Notes: generated from the letters alone by a model not told the origin. A DNA stretch of 32,659 nt from Comamonadaceae bacterium (GCA_947450895.1 CANFWT010000028.1:1-32659), one strand, 5' to 3'; shown: positions 17,739 to 26,286, numbered from the stretch's first letter. Made by a program: numbers and translations.

Positions 17739-20039
17739 ATGAACTTCATTTCCCACCCCCGGCGCTTTGGCGCAACCGTGTTGGCGCTGGGCCTGGCTGC
17801 TGGCGCCGGGCACGCGCAAGAGGCCAGCGCGCCAAGCGCACCCAGTGCGGCCACGGACAACGCAGCACCAGCACCAAGTCCGGCCTCCGCGCCGGTCCCC
17901 GCCCAGGCCCCGGCGCTCAAGCCGGTGGAAATACGCGCCAACCGTGAGGGCGAAGAGCGGCGCCAATCGACGGCGGCCAAGATCGTGGTCGGGCGCGAAG
18001 AGATTGAGCGCTATGGCGACTCCACCCTGGGCGAACTGTTCAAGCGCCTGCCCGGGGTGACGACCAGCGGACGCCCCGGCCAGGGCGGCGCGCCGCGCAT
18101 GCGTGGCATGGGCAGCGGCTACACGCAAATCCTGATCGACGGCGAACCGGCGCCACGCGGCTTTTCCACCGACGACATTGCGCCCGAACAGGTGGAGCGC
18201 ATCGAGATCTTTCGCGCGCCCACGGCAGAGACGGGCGCACGCGCGATTGCCGGCACCATCAACATCGTCACCCGGGGCGGCTACACCAAACGTCTGAACA
18301 ACGCCACTGCGGGCGTGGGCGTGGAAAACGGCCGCGCCACGCCGGGCGCCTCGTGGTCGCGCAACGACACCGTGGACGGCGTGGCCTACAACGTGTCGGT
18401 GTCGGTGATGCACAACGAGCGCAACAACGACCAGCGCAAAACCACACAAACCGACAACTTGGACGCTGCCACCGCGCAAACCCAGCTCGAGGCCAGCAAC
18501 AGCAGCAGCCAGCGCGACATGCTGCATTCCAATGCACGCGTGCAATGGAGCAGCGCAGGCGGTGACACCTTCACGCTCACACCCATGCTCATCATCTCCC
18601 AGGGCACCGGCCAGTCGAGCAGCCAGCTGACACAAAGCGGCGGCGACCTGCCCTACGCCAGCAGCATGGGCAACACCTCCAGCCATTTCCAGCTGCTGCG
18701 CACCGCCGGCAGCTGGGCGCACAAGTTGGACGATGGCGCCAAACTGCTGGTCAACGCCAGCCTGGGCCAGGGACAGTGGCGTTACGGGTCGCAAACCCTC
18801 AACAGCGGTGGCAGCACGGGCGGCGTAGCCAACGCGCCGACTCAGCTATCGCAAACGTCTGACCAGCAAGACACCACGGTTTCAGGCAGCGCCAAGCTGA
18901 CCCAGTCGATTGCCGACAAGCACAACCTGGTCAGCGGCCTGGAGCTCGAATCCAACCAGCGCAACGAGACCGCCAGCACGCTGCAAAACGGCCAAAGCCC
19001 TTTGAGCGAGTTCGACGGCACCTTGCTCGCCAGCAACCAACGCCTGGCCTTGTACAGCCAGGATGAATGGGAAATCGATCCGCACTGGGCGGCCCATGTG
19101 GGTCTGCGCTGGGAAGGCATTCGCACCGTGGGCAGCCCCAGCGCGGATACCGCGCAAATTAGCAACCAAAGCGCGGTGCTTACGCCGCTGCTGCACGGCG
19201 TGTGGCGGCCCGACCTGGCGGTAAAAGACCAGTTTCGCCTGAGCCTGACACGCAGCTACCGCGCGCCCAGCCTGGGCAACCTGATCGCGCGGCCCACCCT
19301 CAACACCATGTACCCCAGCGGCAGCAATACCGAGCTGCAGCCGGACCGGGCGGGCAACCCCAATTTGCAGCCGGAATTAGCCACCGGCATCGACCTGGCC
19401 TTTGAGCACTACCTGCCCAGTGGCGGTTTGCTCAGCGCCAATGTGTTTAGCCGCCAGATCAGCAAGCTAATGCGCAGCCAGACTGCGTTGGAAACAGTGT
19501 CTTGGTCCGAGCTGCCTCGCTGGGTGACCCGCACCCAAAACGTGGGTAGCGCCACCACGCAAGGCATTGAGTTGGAGGCCAAACTGCGCCTGACCGAATG
19601 GCTGCCCCAGGCGCCGGCCGTAGACCTGCGCGCCAACCTCAGCCTGTTTCGTTCCAGCGTAGACGGCGTACCCGGCCCCAACAACCGCATCGACCAGCAG
19701 CCCGACGGCACCGCCAACCTGGGCGCCGACTACGCGGTGCGCGGCTGGCCGCTCAAACTCAGCGGCAACCTGAACTACACCCCGGGCTACACCACCCAAC
19801 TCAGCGCCACGGAGCAGATGTTTCAAGGCGACAAGCTGGTGGCAGACGCCTCGCTGGTCTGGACTTTCAGCCCGAGCGCCCAGTTGCGCCTGAGTGCCAG
19901 CAACTTCACTGCCCGCGACTACCTGAGTGGCGGCACTGTGCTCAGCAGCAACAGCACAGGCCAGTCGCTGCGCGAGGCCACGCAAACCACGGCCCCCTCG
20001 TCGGTCAACATCGCAGCCAAACTCGAACTCAAACTTTGA
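17739..20039 (+). CDS. TonB-dependent outer-membrane receptor
   Basis: The 766-residue outer-membrane transporter would be energised through TonB-ExbBD. It has a signal peptide (about residues 1-26, ending GHAQ), an alanine/proline-rich spacer (about 28-60), then a plug domain. The plug carries IVVGREEIERYGDSTLGELFKRLPGV, split here as IVVGREEIERYGDS and TLGELFKRLPGV, followed by MRGMGSGYTQILIDGEPAP and the closing IAGTINIVTRGG. The remaining 580 residues form the barrel, with alternating patterns and Asn/Gln/Ser-rich loops. The last residues (AAKLELKL) end in leucine instead of the usual aromatic. The ligand is unknown: siderophore, haem or another metal chelate are all possible. No TonB or Fur-box sequence could be confidently identified beside it. 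It lies 152 bases after pepP. Confidence 0.9.
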   Translation: MNFISHPRRFGATVLALGLAAGAGHAQEASAPSAPSAATDNAAPAPSPASAPVPAQAPALKPVEIRANREGEERRQSTAAKIVVGREEIERYGDSTLGELFKRLPGVTTSGRPGQGGAPRMRGMGSGYTQILIDGEPAPRGFSTDDIAPEQVERIEIFRAPTAETGARAIAGTINIVTRGGYTKRLNNATAGVGVENGRATPGASWSRNDTVDGVAYNVSVSVMHNERNNDQRKTTQTDNLDAATAQTQLEASNSSSQRDMLHSNARVQWSSAGGDTFTLTPMLIISQGTGQSSSQLTQSGGDLPYASSMGNTSSHFQLLRTAGSWAHKLDDGAKLLVNASLGQGQWRYGSQTLNSGGSTGGVANAPTQLSQTSDQQDTTVSGSAKLTQSIADKHNLVSGLELESNQRNETASTLQNGQSPLSEFDGTLLASNQRLALYSQDEWEIDPHWAAHVGLRWEGIRTVGSPSADTAQISNQSAVLTPLLHGVWRPDLAVKDQFRLSLTRSYRAPSLGNLIARPTLNTMYPSGSNTELQPDRAGNPNLQPELATGIDLAFEHYLPSGGLLSANVFSRQISKLMRSQTALETVSWSELPRWVTRTQNVGSATTQGIELEAKLRLTEWLPQAPAVDLRANLSLFRSSVDGVPGPNNRIDQQPDGTANLGADYAVRGWPLKLSGNLNYTPGYTTQLSATEQMFQGDKLVADASLVWTFSPSAQLRLSASNFTARDYLSGGTVLSSNSTGQSLREATQTTAPSSVNIAAKLELKL

Positions 20040-20042
20040 ACA

Positions 20043-20086
20043 CCCGCGGTCTTGCGCGGGCGATCAGCGCACTGGTTTATGCGCTG
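20043..20086 (+). terminator. Two tandem hairpins just after the TonB receptor gene
   Basis: CCCGCG (20043-20048) pairs with CGCGGG (20055-20060) around a 6-base loop. CAGCGCA (20065-20071) pairs with TGCGCTG (20080-20086) around an 8-base loop. The first begins 3 bases after the stop codon. Neither is followed by a U-tract. Confidence 0.45.
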
Positions 20087-20259
20087 CCGCACCGCGAAGT
20101 GACCTCCCGCTCACCATAATTTGCACAGCTGGCGGGCTGGCCAATCGGCAGTTGGACGGGGCAGGAGGCGCGAGCGTTGGGACCATGTTCTGGCGCACAG
20201 CAACCGACGAGCCCCAGCGCTTGCCGGCTCTGCCCTACCCAGCGCCGCAGGCGTCAACC

Positions 20260-20322
20260 GATAGAAGCTATCCATCCATTAGCGATTTGCAATTGGCCAC
20301 ATCAATAGTCAAGACCTATGAT
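20260..20322 (+). promoter_or_regulatory. Candidate promoter and operator of the rubrerythrin operon
   Basis: A plausible sigma70 pair is TTGGCC (20293-20298) and TATGAT (20317-20322) with an 18-base spacer. ATAG-N7-CTAT (20305-20319) lies between and over the -10 element. It matches the half-site form of OxyR operators, but only two of the four half-sites are present. A second dyad, GATAG-AAG-CTATC, lies at 20260-20272. The start codon of rubrerythrin is 63 bases past the -10. Confidence 0.4.
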
Positions 20323-20385
20323 TCTCCCCATGCCGATTGAAATCCCTCACTTGGCAGTTTGTAACAATCCACTGGAGTCCGCACC

Positions 20386-20901
20386 ATGAGCACACCAAGC
20401 CGCCCCGAGATCAAAACCATTGCCAACCTCGAATCCGCCTTTGCCGGCGAGTCGATGGCGCACATCAAATACCGCTACTTCGCCAAACTGGCGCGCGAAA
20501 TGGGCGACGAAGTGACCGCGCGCGCCTTTGAGGAAACCGCCGCCCAGGAAGTCATGCACGCCTTTGGCCACCTCGGTTTGCTCTATCCCAAGGCCAGCAT
20601 GACGCCCGCCCGGGCCCTGCAAATCGCCATCGACGGCGAAACCTACGAATACACCGAGATGTACCCTGGCTTTCGCAAAACCGCAGAGGCGGAAGGCAAC
20701 GCTGCCGCCCTAGCGGAAATCGACGCACAAATTTCGGAGAGCAAAGAGCACGCCCAAGCCTTTCAGGCAGCGCTAGACAAAGCAGCCGCCCTCAAAGCCA
20801 CGCTGGACAAAGCGCAAAAGCGCTTTGCTGCGCTGGCCAAGGTTGAAGAGCGCCACGCCAAGCATTACCAGGCGGTTCTCGCTACAGTCACAGCCAAGTA
20901 A
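20386..20901 (+). CDS. rbr: Rubrerythrin (ferritin-like diiron domain only)
   Basis: The 171-residue diiron peroxidase is expected to reduce hydrogen peroxide to water in the cytoplasm. Candidate ligands are E22 (AGESMAH), E55/H58 (EVMH), E85-E91 ([10 protein letters not shown]), E102 and the late EERHAKHY (E154 or E155, H158 region), in the order expected for the four-helix rubrerythrin fold. Unlike classic 190-residue rubrerythrin it has no C-terminal rubredoxin-like Cys4 domain. Instead a separate rubredoxin gene follows 56 bases later. The start at 20386 has GGAG upstream (CTGGAGTCCGCACC). It is the first gene of a three-gene operon ending at 22343. Confidence 0.9.
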   Translation: MSTPSRPEIKTIANLESAFAGESMAHIKYRYFAKLAREMGDEVTARAFEETAAQEVMHAFGHLGLLYPKASMTPARALQIAIDGETYEYTEMYPGFRKTAEAEGNAAALAEIDAQISESKEHAQAFQAALDKAAALKATLDKAQKRFAALAKVEERHAKHYQAVLATVTAK

Positions 20902-20957
20902 TTGCCTTGCTTTGGCATAAGCGGACCTGTATTTCCCCTATTTTTGAGAGAAAACCC

Positions 20958-21122
20958 ATGAAAACCTATATCTGTATCGTGTGTGGCTTTGTGTACGATG
21001 AGGCCGCTGGCCGCCCCGAGGACGGCATCGCCCCCGGAACCCTGTGGGCCGATGTGCCAGACACCTGGGCCTGTCCGGACTGCGGCGTGGCCAAAGCCGA
21101 CTTTGAAGTCGTAGCTCTCTGA
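20958..21122 (+). CDS. Rubredoxin
   Basis: The 54-residue electron carrier holds one iron on four cysteines. The two knuckles are CIVCG (C6, C9) and CPDCG (C39, C42), with the conserved [18 protein letters not shown] between them. GAGAGAAAACCC precedes the ATG. The longer frame upstream from 20907 has no family similarity. The stop codon TGA is directly followed by the ATG of the reductase gene, which indicates translational coupling. In context it should pass electrons from the reductase to rubrerythrin. Confidence 0.95.
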   Translation: MKTYICIVCGFVYDEAAGRPEDGIAPGTLWADVPDTWACPDCGVAKADFEVVAL

Positions 21123-22343
21123 ATGAGCGCCGTCTCCACCCCCCAGGTAGCGCACGACGCAGCGCCTTTGGTGATCGTTGGCGCCGGCTTGGCGGGCTGG
21201 ACCACGGCCCGCGAATTTCGCAAGCTCGACACCAACACGCCCATCGTGCTGGTGACCGCGGACAGTGGCGACTTTTACGCCAAACCCACGCTATCGAACG
21301 CCTGCGCGCAAAAGCGCAGCGCTGACCAGCTGGTCACCACGCCCGCGGCCAAGATGGCCGAAACCCTGAACGTGACACTGCGCACCCGTTGCGAAGTAAG
21401 CGCCATTGACACCTCGGCAAAAAACCTGACGATTAGCGCAGCTGACGGCTCCACCAACACGCAGGCTTACAGCCAACTGGTACTGGCCACAGGCGCGCAC
21501 CCGATACGCCTGCCGCTGCAAGGCGACGCCAGCGCCGACGTGCAATCCATCAACCAGCTCACCGACCTGGCGCGCTTTCAGCACACCTTGGGCCCGGCGC
21601 CCAAAACGGTGCTGATCATGGGCGCGGGCCTGATCGGCTGCGAGTTTGCCAACGACTTGCTGCTGGGCGGCTACCACGTGCACGTGGTGGACCCGAGCGA
21701 GCGCCCCTTGTCCGCCCTGTTACCCGCAGACGCAAGCGAACAATTGCGCGAAGCGCTGCAAGGGCTGGGCGTGGTGTGGCACTTTGGCACCACCGTGCAA
21801 ACGGTCAACCACCACACGGGTGCCACGCCGCTGGCAGTTACGCTGTCCGGCGGAGACGTTGTGGGCGCAGACTTGGTGCTCAGCGCCATTGGTCTGCGCG
21901 CCGACACGGCACTGGCCAGCACTGCGGGCATCGCTTGCGCGCGCGGCGTGGTGGTAGACGAACATTTACAAAGCAGCGCGCCCTGCGTGTTTGCACTGGG
22001 CGACTGCGCCCAGTACGCCAGCGCCGGTGCGCGCACCCTGCCCTACGTCATGCCCATCATGAACGCAGCCCGCGCACTGGCGGCCACGCTTACAGGCTCG
22101 CCGACGGCGCTGGTGTTTCCGCTGATGCCGGTGTCCATCAAGACCCCGGCGCTGCCCACCGTGGTGGCGGCGCCCCACCCTGCACAGGCCGGCAGCTGGG
22201 TAGCCGATGCGCTGGACAAAAGCTCTTTGGCAGCCGGTGGCGCTTGGCGCTTTATCGACCCCGCAGGGCAGCAACGCGGTTTTGTCCTCACTGGCGGGCA
22301 AACCTCGCGGCGCATGGAGCTGACCAAGGCCACCGTGCCCTAG
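21123..22343 (+). CDS. FAD-dependent rubredoxin-NAD(+) reductase
   Basis: The 406-residue pyridine-nucleotide:disulfide-oxidoreductase-fold flavoprotein should reduce rubredoxin with NAD(P)H. The FAD-binding motif is VIVGAGLAGWTTAREF (about 17-32), followed by the RubB-type YAKPTLSNA (about 57-65). The NAD-binding motif is LIMGAGLIGCEFANDL (about 164-179), and the second FAD motif is VFALGDCAQY. No CxxC redox pair is present, as expected for this class. Its ATG abuts the rubredoxin stop codon, the strongest evidence for its partner. A terminator-like hairpin follows 3 bases after the stop. Confidence 0.9.
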   Translation: MSAVSTPQVAHDAAPLVIVGAGLAGWTTAREFRKLDTNTPIVLVTADSGDFYAKPTLSNACAQKRSADQLVTTPAAKMAETLNVTLRTRCEVSAIDTSAKNLTISAADGSTNTQAYSQLVLATGAHPIRLPLQGDASADVQSINQLTDLARFQHTLGPAPKTVLIMGAGLIGCEFANDLLLGGYHVHVVDPSERPLSALLPADASEQLREALQGLGVVWHFGTTVQTVNHHTGATPLAVTLSGGDVVGADLVLSAIGLRADTALASTAGIACARGVVVDEHLQSSAPCVFALGDCAQYASAGARTLPYVMPIMNAARALAATLTGSPTALVFPLMPVSIKTPALPTVVAAPHPAQAGSWVADALDKSSLAAGGAWRFIDPAGQQRGFVLTGGQTSRRMELTKATVP

Positions 22344-22346
22344 CAG

Positions 22347-22373
22347 CGCGGGCGACAAGGGCCCGTGCCCGCG
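22347..22373 (+). terminator. GC-rich hairpin after the rubredoxin reductase gene
   Basis: CGCGGGC (22347-22353) pairs perfectly with GCCCGCG (22367-22373) around a 13-base loop, starting 4 bases after the stop codon of the operon. There is no U-tract. Confidence 0.4.
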
Positions 22374-22478
22374 GGCGTTCACCGAGGCGCCAAAAGTCCC
22401 CAAGACTACAATCGGCGCCCTCAGCAGCACAGCGGGCACCGGCACTGGAGCCCAGCACCCAGCGCACAAGGACGCACC

Positions 22479-24839
22479 ATGGCCCACGACTCCCTTCCCA
22501 CCCCCAGCGCCGCCCACGAGGCGGCGGCGCTTGAACAGCGTGCCCAGTTGCGCCAGGCGGCGCTGGAATACCACCAGTTTCCCACCCCCGGGAAGGTCTC
22601 TATCGCGGCGACCAAGCAGCTGCTCAACCAGCACGACCTGGCCCTGGCCTATTCGCCCGGCGTTGCCGCGCCTTGCGAGGAAATCGTCAAAGACCCCAAC
22701 AACGCCTTCAAGTACACCAGCCGGGGCAATCTGGTGGCAGTCATCACCAACGGCACGGCGGTGCTGGGCCTGGGAGACATCGGCCCGCTGGCGGCCAAAC
22801 CGGTGATGGAGGGCAAAGGGGTTTTGTTTAAAAAGTTTGCCGGCATTGACGTGTTTGACATTGAAATCAACGAAAAACACGACCTGGACAAACTCGTCGA
22901 CATCATTGCCTCGCTGGAGCCGACCTTTGGTGGCATCAACCTCGAAGACATCAAGGCGCCCGACTGTTTTTATGTGGAACGCAAGCTGCGCGAACGCATG
23001 AAAATTCCGGTCTTCCACGACGACCAGCACGGCACCGCCATCGTGGTGGGCGCGGCACTCTTGAATGGTCTCAAAGTGGTCGGCAAAGACCCAAAAAAGA
23101 TCAAGCTGGTGACCTCGGGCGCTGGCGCGGCCGCACTGGCCTGCCTCGGTTTGCTGGTGAAACTGGGCATTCCGCGTGAAAACATCTTTGTCACCGACCT
23201 CGCCGGTGTGGTGTACGAGGGTCGCACCGAGCTGATGGATGCGGACAAGGAGTTTTTTGCCCAAAAGACCGACGCGCGCACGCTGCGCGAGATCATTGCC
23301 GGAGCGGACGTGTTTTTGGGCCTGTCGGCCGGCGGCGTGCTCAAACAAGACATGGTGAAAAGCATGGCGGCCCGGCCGCTCATTTTTGCGCTGGCCAACC
23401 CCACGCCGGAAATACTGCCCGACGAGGTAAAAGCGGTGCGCGACGACGCCATCATGGCCACCGGGCGCAGCGACTTTCACAACCAAGTCAACAACGTCTT
23501 GTGCTTCCCCTACATCTTCCGCGGAGCGCTGGACGCTGGCGCCTCGACCATCACGGTAGAGATGGAAATCGCCGCCGTGCACGCCATTGCCGAGTTGGCC
23601 CAGGCCGAGCAAAGCGACGTGGTGGCTGCGGCCTATGCCGGCGAGCAACTCGCTTTTGGCCCGGAATACCTGATTCCCAAGCCCTTCGATCCGCGCCTGA
23701 TGATGAAAATCGCCCCGGCCGTGGCCCAGGCAGCGTTTGACAGCGGCGTGGCGCTGCGCCCGATTGTCGACATGGACGCTTACCGCGAGCGGCTTCAAAG
23801 CTTTGTCTACGCCTCGGGTACCACCATGCGGCCGATCTTTGCCATGGCCAAAAATGCGCTCAAAAAACGTGTGGCCTTCGCCGAGGGCGAAGACGAGCGT
23901 GTGCTGCGCGCCACCCAGATCGTGGTCGACGAAGGCCTGGCCATGCCCACGCTCATCGGGCGTCCCGCAGTCATTGCCGAACGCATCGCCAAATTCGGCC
24001 TGCGCCTGCGCGAGGGCCAGGACTACGCCGTGGTCAATGTCGAGCAAGACCACCGCTACCGCGACTTCTGGCAAACCTACCACCGCATGGCCGAGCGCAA
24101 AGGCGTCACCGTGCCGGTAGCCAAGATTGAAATGCGCCGGCGGCTGACGCTCATCGGTTCGATGCTGCTGCACAAGGGCGACGTGGACGGACTGATTTGC
24201 GGCACCTGGGGCACAACCGCCTTGCACCTGAACTACATCGACCAGGTGATTGGCAAACGCCACTCGGCACCCGTGGGCAGCAGCCAGGATGTGTCTATTT
24301 ACGCCTGCATGAACGGGCTGATGCTGCCTGGTCGCCAGGTGTTTGTGGTCGACACCCACGTCAACTACGACCCCACGGCGCGTGAGCTGGCACGCATCAC
24401 CGTCATGGCCGCCGAAGAGATGCTGCGCTTTGGCATTGCACCCAAAGCAGCACTTCTGAGCCACTCCAACTTTGGCAGCAGCAACGAGCCCAGCGCCGTG
24501 AAAATGCGTGAAACGCTGCGCATCCTGCAGCAGGACGCGCCCTGGCTCGAGGTGGATGGCGAAATGCATGGCGACCTGGCCCTCGACGGCCACGCCCGCG
24601 CCGCCATGATGCCCAATAGCCCGCTACAGGGCGATGCCAACTTGCTGGTCATGCCCAATATCGACGCCGCCAACATTGCCTACAACTTGCTCAAAACGGC
24701 CGCTGGCGGCAATATTGCGATTGGGCCAGTGCTCTTGGGCGCGGCCAAGCCGGTGCACGTGCTCACCGCCAGCACGACGGTGAGGCGTATTGTGAATATG
24801 ACCGCGCTCACCGTGGCCGACGCCAATGCCGCCCGCTGA
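22479..24839 (+). CDS. maeB: NADP-dependent malic enzyme with phosphotransacetylase-like domain
   Basis: The 786-residue cytosolic enzyme oxidatively decarboxylates malate to pyruvate. The N-terminal malic enzyme domain (about 1-430) shows [14 protein letters not shown], the substrate-site [11 protein letters not shown] and the nucleotide loop [16 protein letters not shown]. The C-terminal half (about 445-786) is a phosphate acetyl/butyryltransferase-type domain, present in the MaeB class and usually regulatory and not catalytic (acetyl-CoA inhibition in E. coli). The start at 22479 is supported by AAGGA upstream and by the family N-terminus; an upstream frame from 22365 adds 38 atypical residues. 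A TACAAT sequence at 22407-22412 could be the -10 element. Confidence 0.94.
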   Translation: MAHDSLPTPSAAHEAAALEQRAQLRQAALEYHQFPTPGKVSIAATKQLLNQHDLALAYSPGVAAPCEEIVKDPNNAFKYTSRGNLVAVITNGTAVLGLGDIGPLAAKPVMEGKGVLFKKFAGIDVFDIEINEKHDLDKLVDIIASLEPTFGGINLEDIKAPDCFYVERKLRERMKIPVFHDDQHGTAIVVGAALLNGLKVVGKDPKKIKLVTSGAGAAALACLGLLVKLGIPRENIFVTDLAGVVYEGRTELMDADKEFFAQKTDARTLREIIAGADVFLGLSAGGVLKQDMVKSMAARPLIFALANPTPEILPDEVKAVRDDAIMATGRSDFHNQVNNVLCFPYIFRGALDAGASTITVEMEIAAVHAIAELAQAEQSDVVAAAYAGEQLAFGPEYLIPKPFDPRLMMKIAPAVAQAAFDSGVALRPIVDMDAYRERLQSFVYASGTTMRPIFAMAKNALKKRVAFAEGEDERVLRATQIVVDEGLAMPTLIGRPAVIAERIAKFGLRLREGQDYAVVNVEQDHRYRDFWQTYHRMAERKGVTVPVAKIEMRRRLTLIGSMLLHKGDVDGLICGTWGTTALHLNYIDQVIGKRHSAPVGSSQDVSIYACMNGLMLPGRQVFVVDTHVNYDPTARELARITVMAAEEMLRFGIAPKAALLSHSNFGSSNEPSAVKMRETLRILQQDAPWLEVDGEMHGDLALDGHARAAMMPNSPLQGDANLLVMPNIDAANIAYNLLKTAAGGNIAIGPVLLGAAKPVHVLTASTTVRRIVNMTALTVADANAAR

Positions 24840-24881
24840 AAGTGCAAACGGCTCAATAATGGCTTCTTCTCATAGGACTGC

Positions 24882-25235
24882 GTGAAAAAACTATTCCAAC
24901 TTACTGTCGAAGGCCGCCACCGTGACCGCCTGCTCGACGCCAGCAAACACGAAGTGCGCAAGTACGTGGCACGCCAGCGCCGCGCCGCCTTGCCCGAAGG
25001 TGTGGACTACTGGGACTTTGCCTGCCGCTTTGGCAGCACCGAAGCCGACGCCACCGAGGTGCATTTCGCCACGCTCATTGGCCTGATGGACGCCGCAGGC
25101 AAAGCGGGTGCCGACACCTTTTTTGTCAGCATCCTCGGCACGCACGGAGTGCGTGCGGTCAAGGCCAAGGACGAACTCAGCGGGGCCGACAGCCGCAGCG
25201 CGCAGCTCATGCGTCATCTGGACCACCCGACCTGA
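24882..25235 (+). CDS. DUF6172-type conserved protein, GTG start
   Basis: The 117-residue protein of unknown function matches what I recall of the DUF6172 family: an N-terminal MKKLFQLTVEGRHRDRLLDA, then VRKYVARQRR and the conserved ALPEGVDYWDFACRFG. No signal peptide, membrane segment or catalytic motif is visible, so it is probably a small soluble cytoplasmic protein. The start codon is GTG at 24882, preceded by AGGA (CATAGGACTGC), and no ATG fits better. It begins 42 bases after maeB and is possibly cotranscribed. A 12-bp hairpin begins immediately after its stop. Confidence 0.75.
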   Translation: MKKLFQLTVEGRHRDRLLDASKHEVRKYVARQRRAALPEGVDYWDFACRFGSTEADATEVHFATLIGLMDAAGKAGADTFFVSILGTHGVRAVKAKDELSGADSRSAQLMRHLDHPT

Positions 25236-25267
25236 ACTGGACCATCCGCGCGCGTGGATGGTTCAGT
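25236..25267 (+). terminator. 12-bp hairpin directly after the DUF6172-type gene
   Basis: 25236-25247 pairs with 25256-25267 (12 pairs, one G-T wobble; core ACCATCC/GGATGGT) around the loop GCGCGCGT. It starts at the base after the stop codon. No U-tract follows. Confidence 0.45.
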
Positions 25268-25431
25268 CAAAGCCATCCCGGGTAAACCCTTGGAATTTTG
25301 GGATATCTTGGTGCCTGGCTATTGCGCTACAGCCTCGGATCAACGACAATCGCCATTTGGTTTTGGGCAGTTTTTTTGATCGTTGACAAGGTTTTGACGT
25401 GGTTTGCGGTGAGAACGTAGCAGCGCGGCGC

Positions 25432-25818
25432 ATGAACAGCGCACCCTTTGGGTCGCTACGGAGCGCGGTAACGGTGTTGCTTGTGACCCTGGCCTTGGGT
25501 ATGCCGACGGCGCAAGCGTTCGGAGGGCAGGCTCCAGCGATTTCGCAGCAGGCATTGCCCGCATCGGGCGTCGAAACCTACCGCAACATTCAACGTGGCG
25601 GCCCTTTTCCCTTTGAAAAAGATGGTGTGATTTTCGGCAACCGCGAGCGCATTTTGCCTCTGCAAAAGCGCGGCTATTACCGCGAATACACCGTCAAAAC
25701 ACCAGGCTCGCGGGACCGTGGAGCCCAAAGAATCGTGTGCGGTGGCCCTTCCACTGCACCTGAGGTTTGTTACTACACGGCAGATCACTATGCGAGTTTT
25801 CGCTTGATCGTGCCTTGA
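25432..25818 (+). CDS. Secreted ribonuclease of the barnase/RNase Sa (N1/T1) family
   Basis: The 128-residue precursor has a signal peptide (about 1-29, ending AQA) and a mature microbial ribonuclease of about 97 residues, predicted to cleave single-stranded RNA after guanine. Family motifs are YRNIQRGGPFPF and DGVIFGNRERILP. The catalytic set aligned to RNase Sa is E85 (REYTVKTPGS), R96, R100 (QRIV) and H119 (TADHYASF). Cys103 and Cys113 may form a disulfide, as expected for an exported enzyme. An in-frame GTG at 25399 with AAGG upstream would add 11 residues before the signal peptide. The barstar-type inhibitor gene follows 32 bases later. Codon use is less GC-rich than in housekeeping neighbours, suggesting transfer. 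Confidence 0.9.
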   Translation: MNSAPFGSLRSAVTVLLVTLALGMPTAQAFGGQAPAISQQALPASGVETYRNIQRGGPFPFEKDGVIFGNRERILPLQKRGYYREYTVKTPGSRDRGAQRIVCGGPSTAPEVCYYTADHYASFRLIVP

Positions 25819-25850
25819 ATTGAATTTTTATTGATGAAAGTGAATCGGGG

Positions 25851-26252
25851 ATGGATACACCACTTCGAACCGTAAGAACGAATATCGTTCAATCGATACG
25901 CGCATTTCGCGTATCAGACTTGCAAGAAGCTGCCCAAGGTTTGGGGCACCACTTCTTGTACGCTAATTTGGGCAGTGCCCAGACCAAGCAAGACGTGCTC
26001 GATCTGATCGGCGCGCAGTTCACGCTCGCTACCAATTCGGGCAAGAACTTTGATGCGCTGTACGACAGCATGACGGACCCGGTCCACAAGTCGGGCCCAC
26101 AGCCGGGCTTCGTGGCGGTGTTGGAACATATTCCAGCCAACGCCAAGTTTGACAAAGAGGCGCGCGAGCAGTTGCTCGATATTTTCCGCGATACGGCAGA
26201 TTACTGGGGGGAGCGGAAAATTCCGTTCCGATGCTTCTATTCTTTTCTGTAG
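25851..26252 (+). CDS. Barstar family ribonuclease inhibitor
   Basis: The 133-residue cytoplasmic protein is predicted to bind and block the ribonuclease encoded just upstream, protecting the producer before secretion. The barstar core is recognisable: GKNFDALYDSMTD aligns with the barstar helix containing Asp35 and Asp39 (here D68 and D72). LLDIFRDTADYW aligns with the helix carrying barstar Glu76, which here is Asp114. It is longer than Bacillus barstar (about 90 residues), with an N-terminal extension of roughly 20 residues and a C-terminal strand FRCFYSF. There is no signal peptide. Codons such as AGA, ATA, CGA and TCA are frequent at its start, unlike its neighbours. ATG 25851 has only a G-run immediately upstream. 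Confidence 0.87.
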   Translation: MDTPLRTVRTNIVQSIRAFRVSDLQEAAQGLGHHFLYANLGSAQTKQDVLDLIGAQFTLATNSGKNFDALYDSMTDPVHKSGPQPGFVAVLEHIPANAKFDKEAREQLLDIFRDTADYWGERKIPFRCFYSFL

Positions 26253-26286
26253 CCCGTTCTGCACACACCAGCCAAGCAGAACGGGC
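26252..26286 (+). terminator. 11-bp perfect hairpin at the barstar stop codon
   Basis: GCCCGTTCTGC (26252-26262) pairs perfectly with GCAGAACGGGC (26276-26286) around a 13-base loop. The first base is the last base of the barstar stop codon. There is no U-tract. It probably ends or stabilises the ribonuclease-inhibitor message. Confidence 0.5.

Larger units (their letters stand above)
20040..20385. other. Regulatory interval between the TonB receptor gene and the rubrerythrin operon
   Basis: These 346 bases contain no supported gene. The left end holds two adjacent hairpins. The right end holds dyad symmetries and a candidate promoter for the rubrerythrin operon, listed separately. A frame continuing from 19927 to 20340 is an overlap shadow of the receptor gene. 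Confidence 0.55.

Noticed and set aside
21966..24593. 875-codon minus-strand frame opposite the reductase and maeB genes
   Set aside because: It is an antisense shadow of two well-identified genes, with low-complexity composition and no ribosome binding site.
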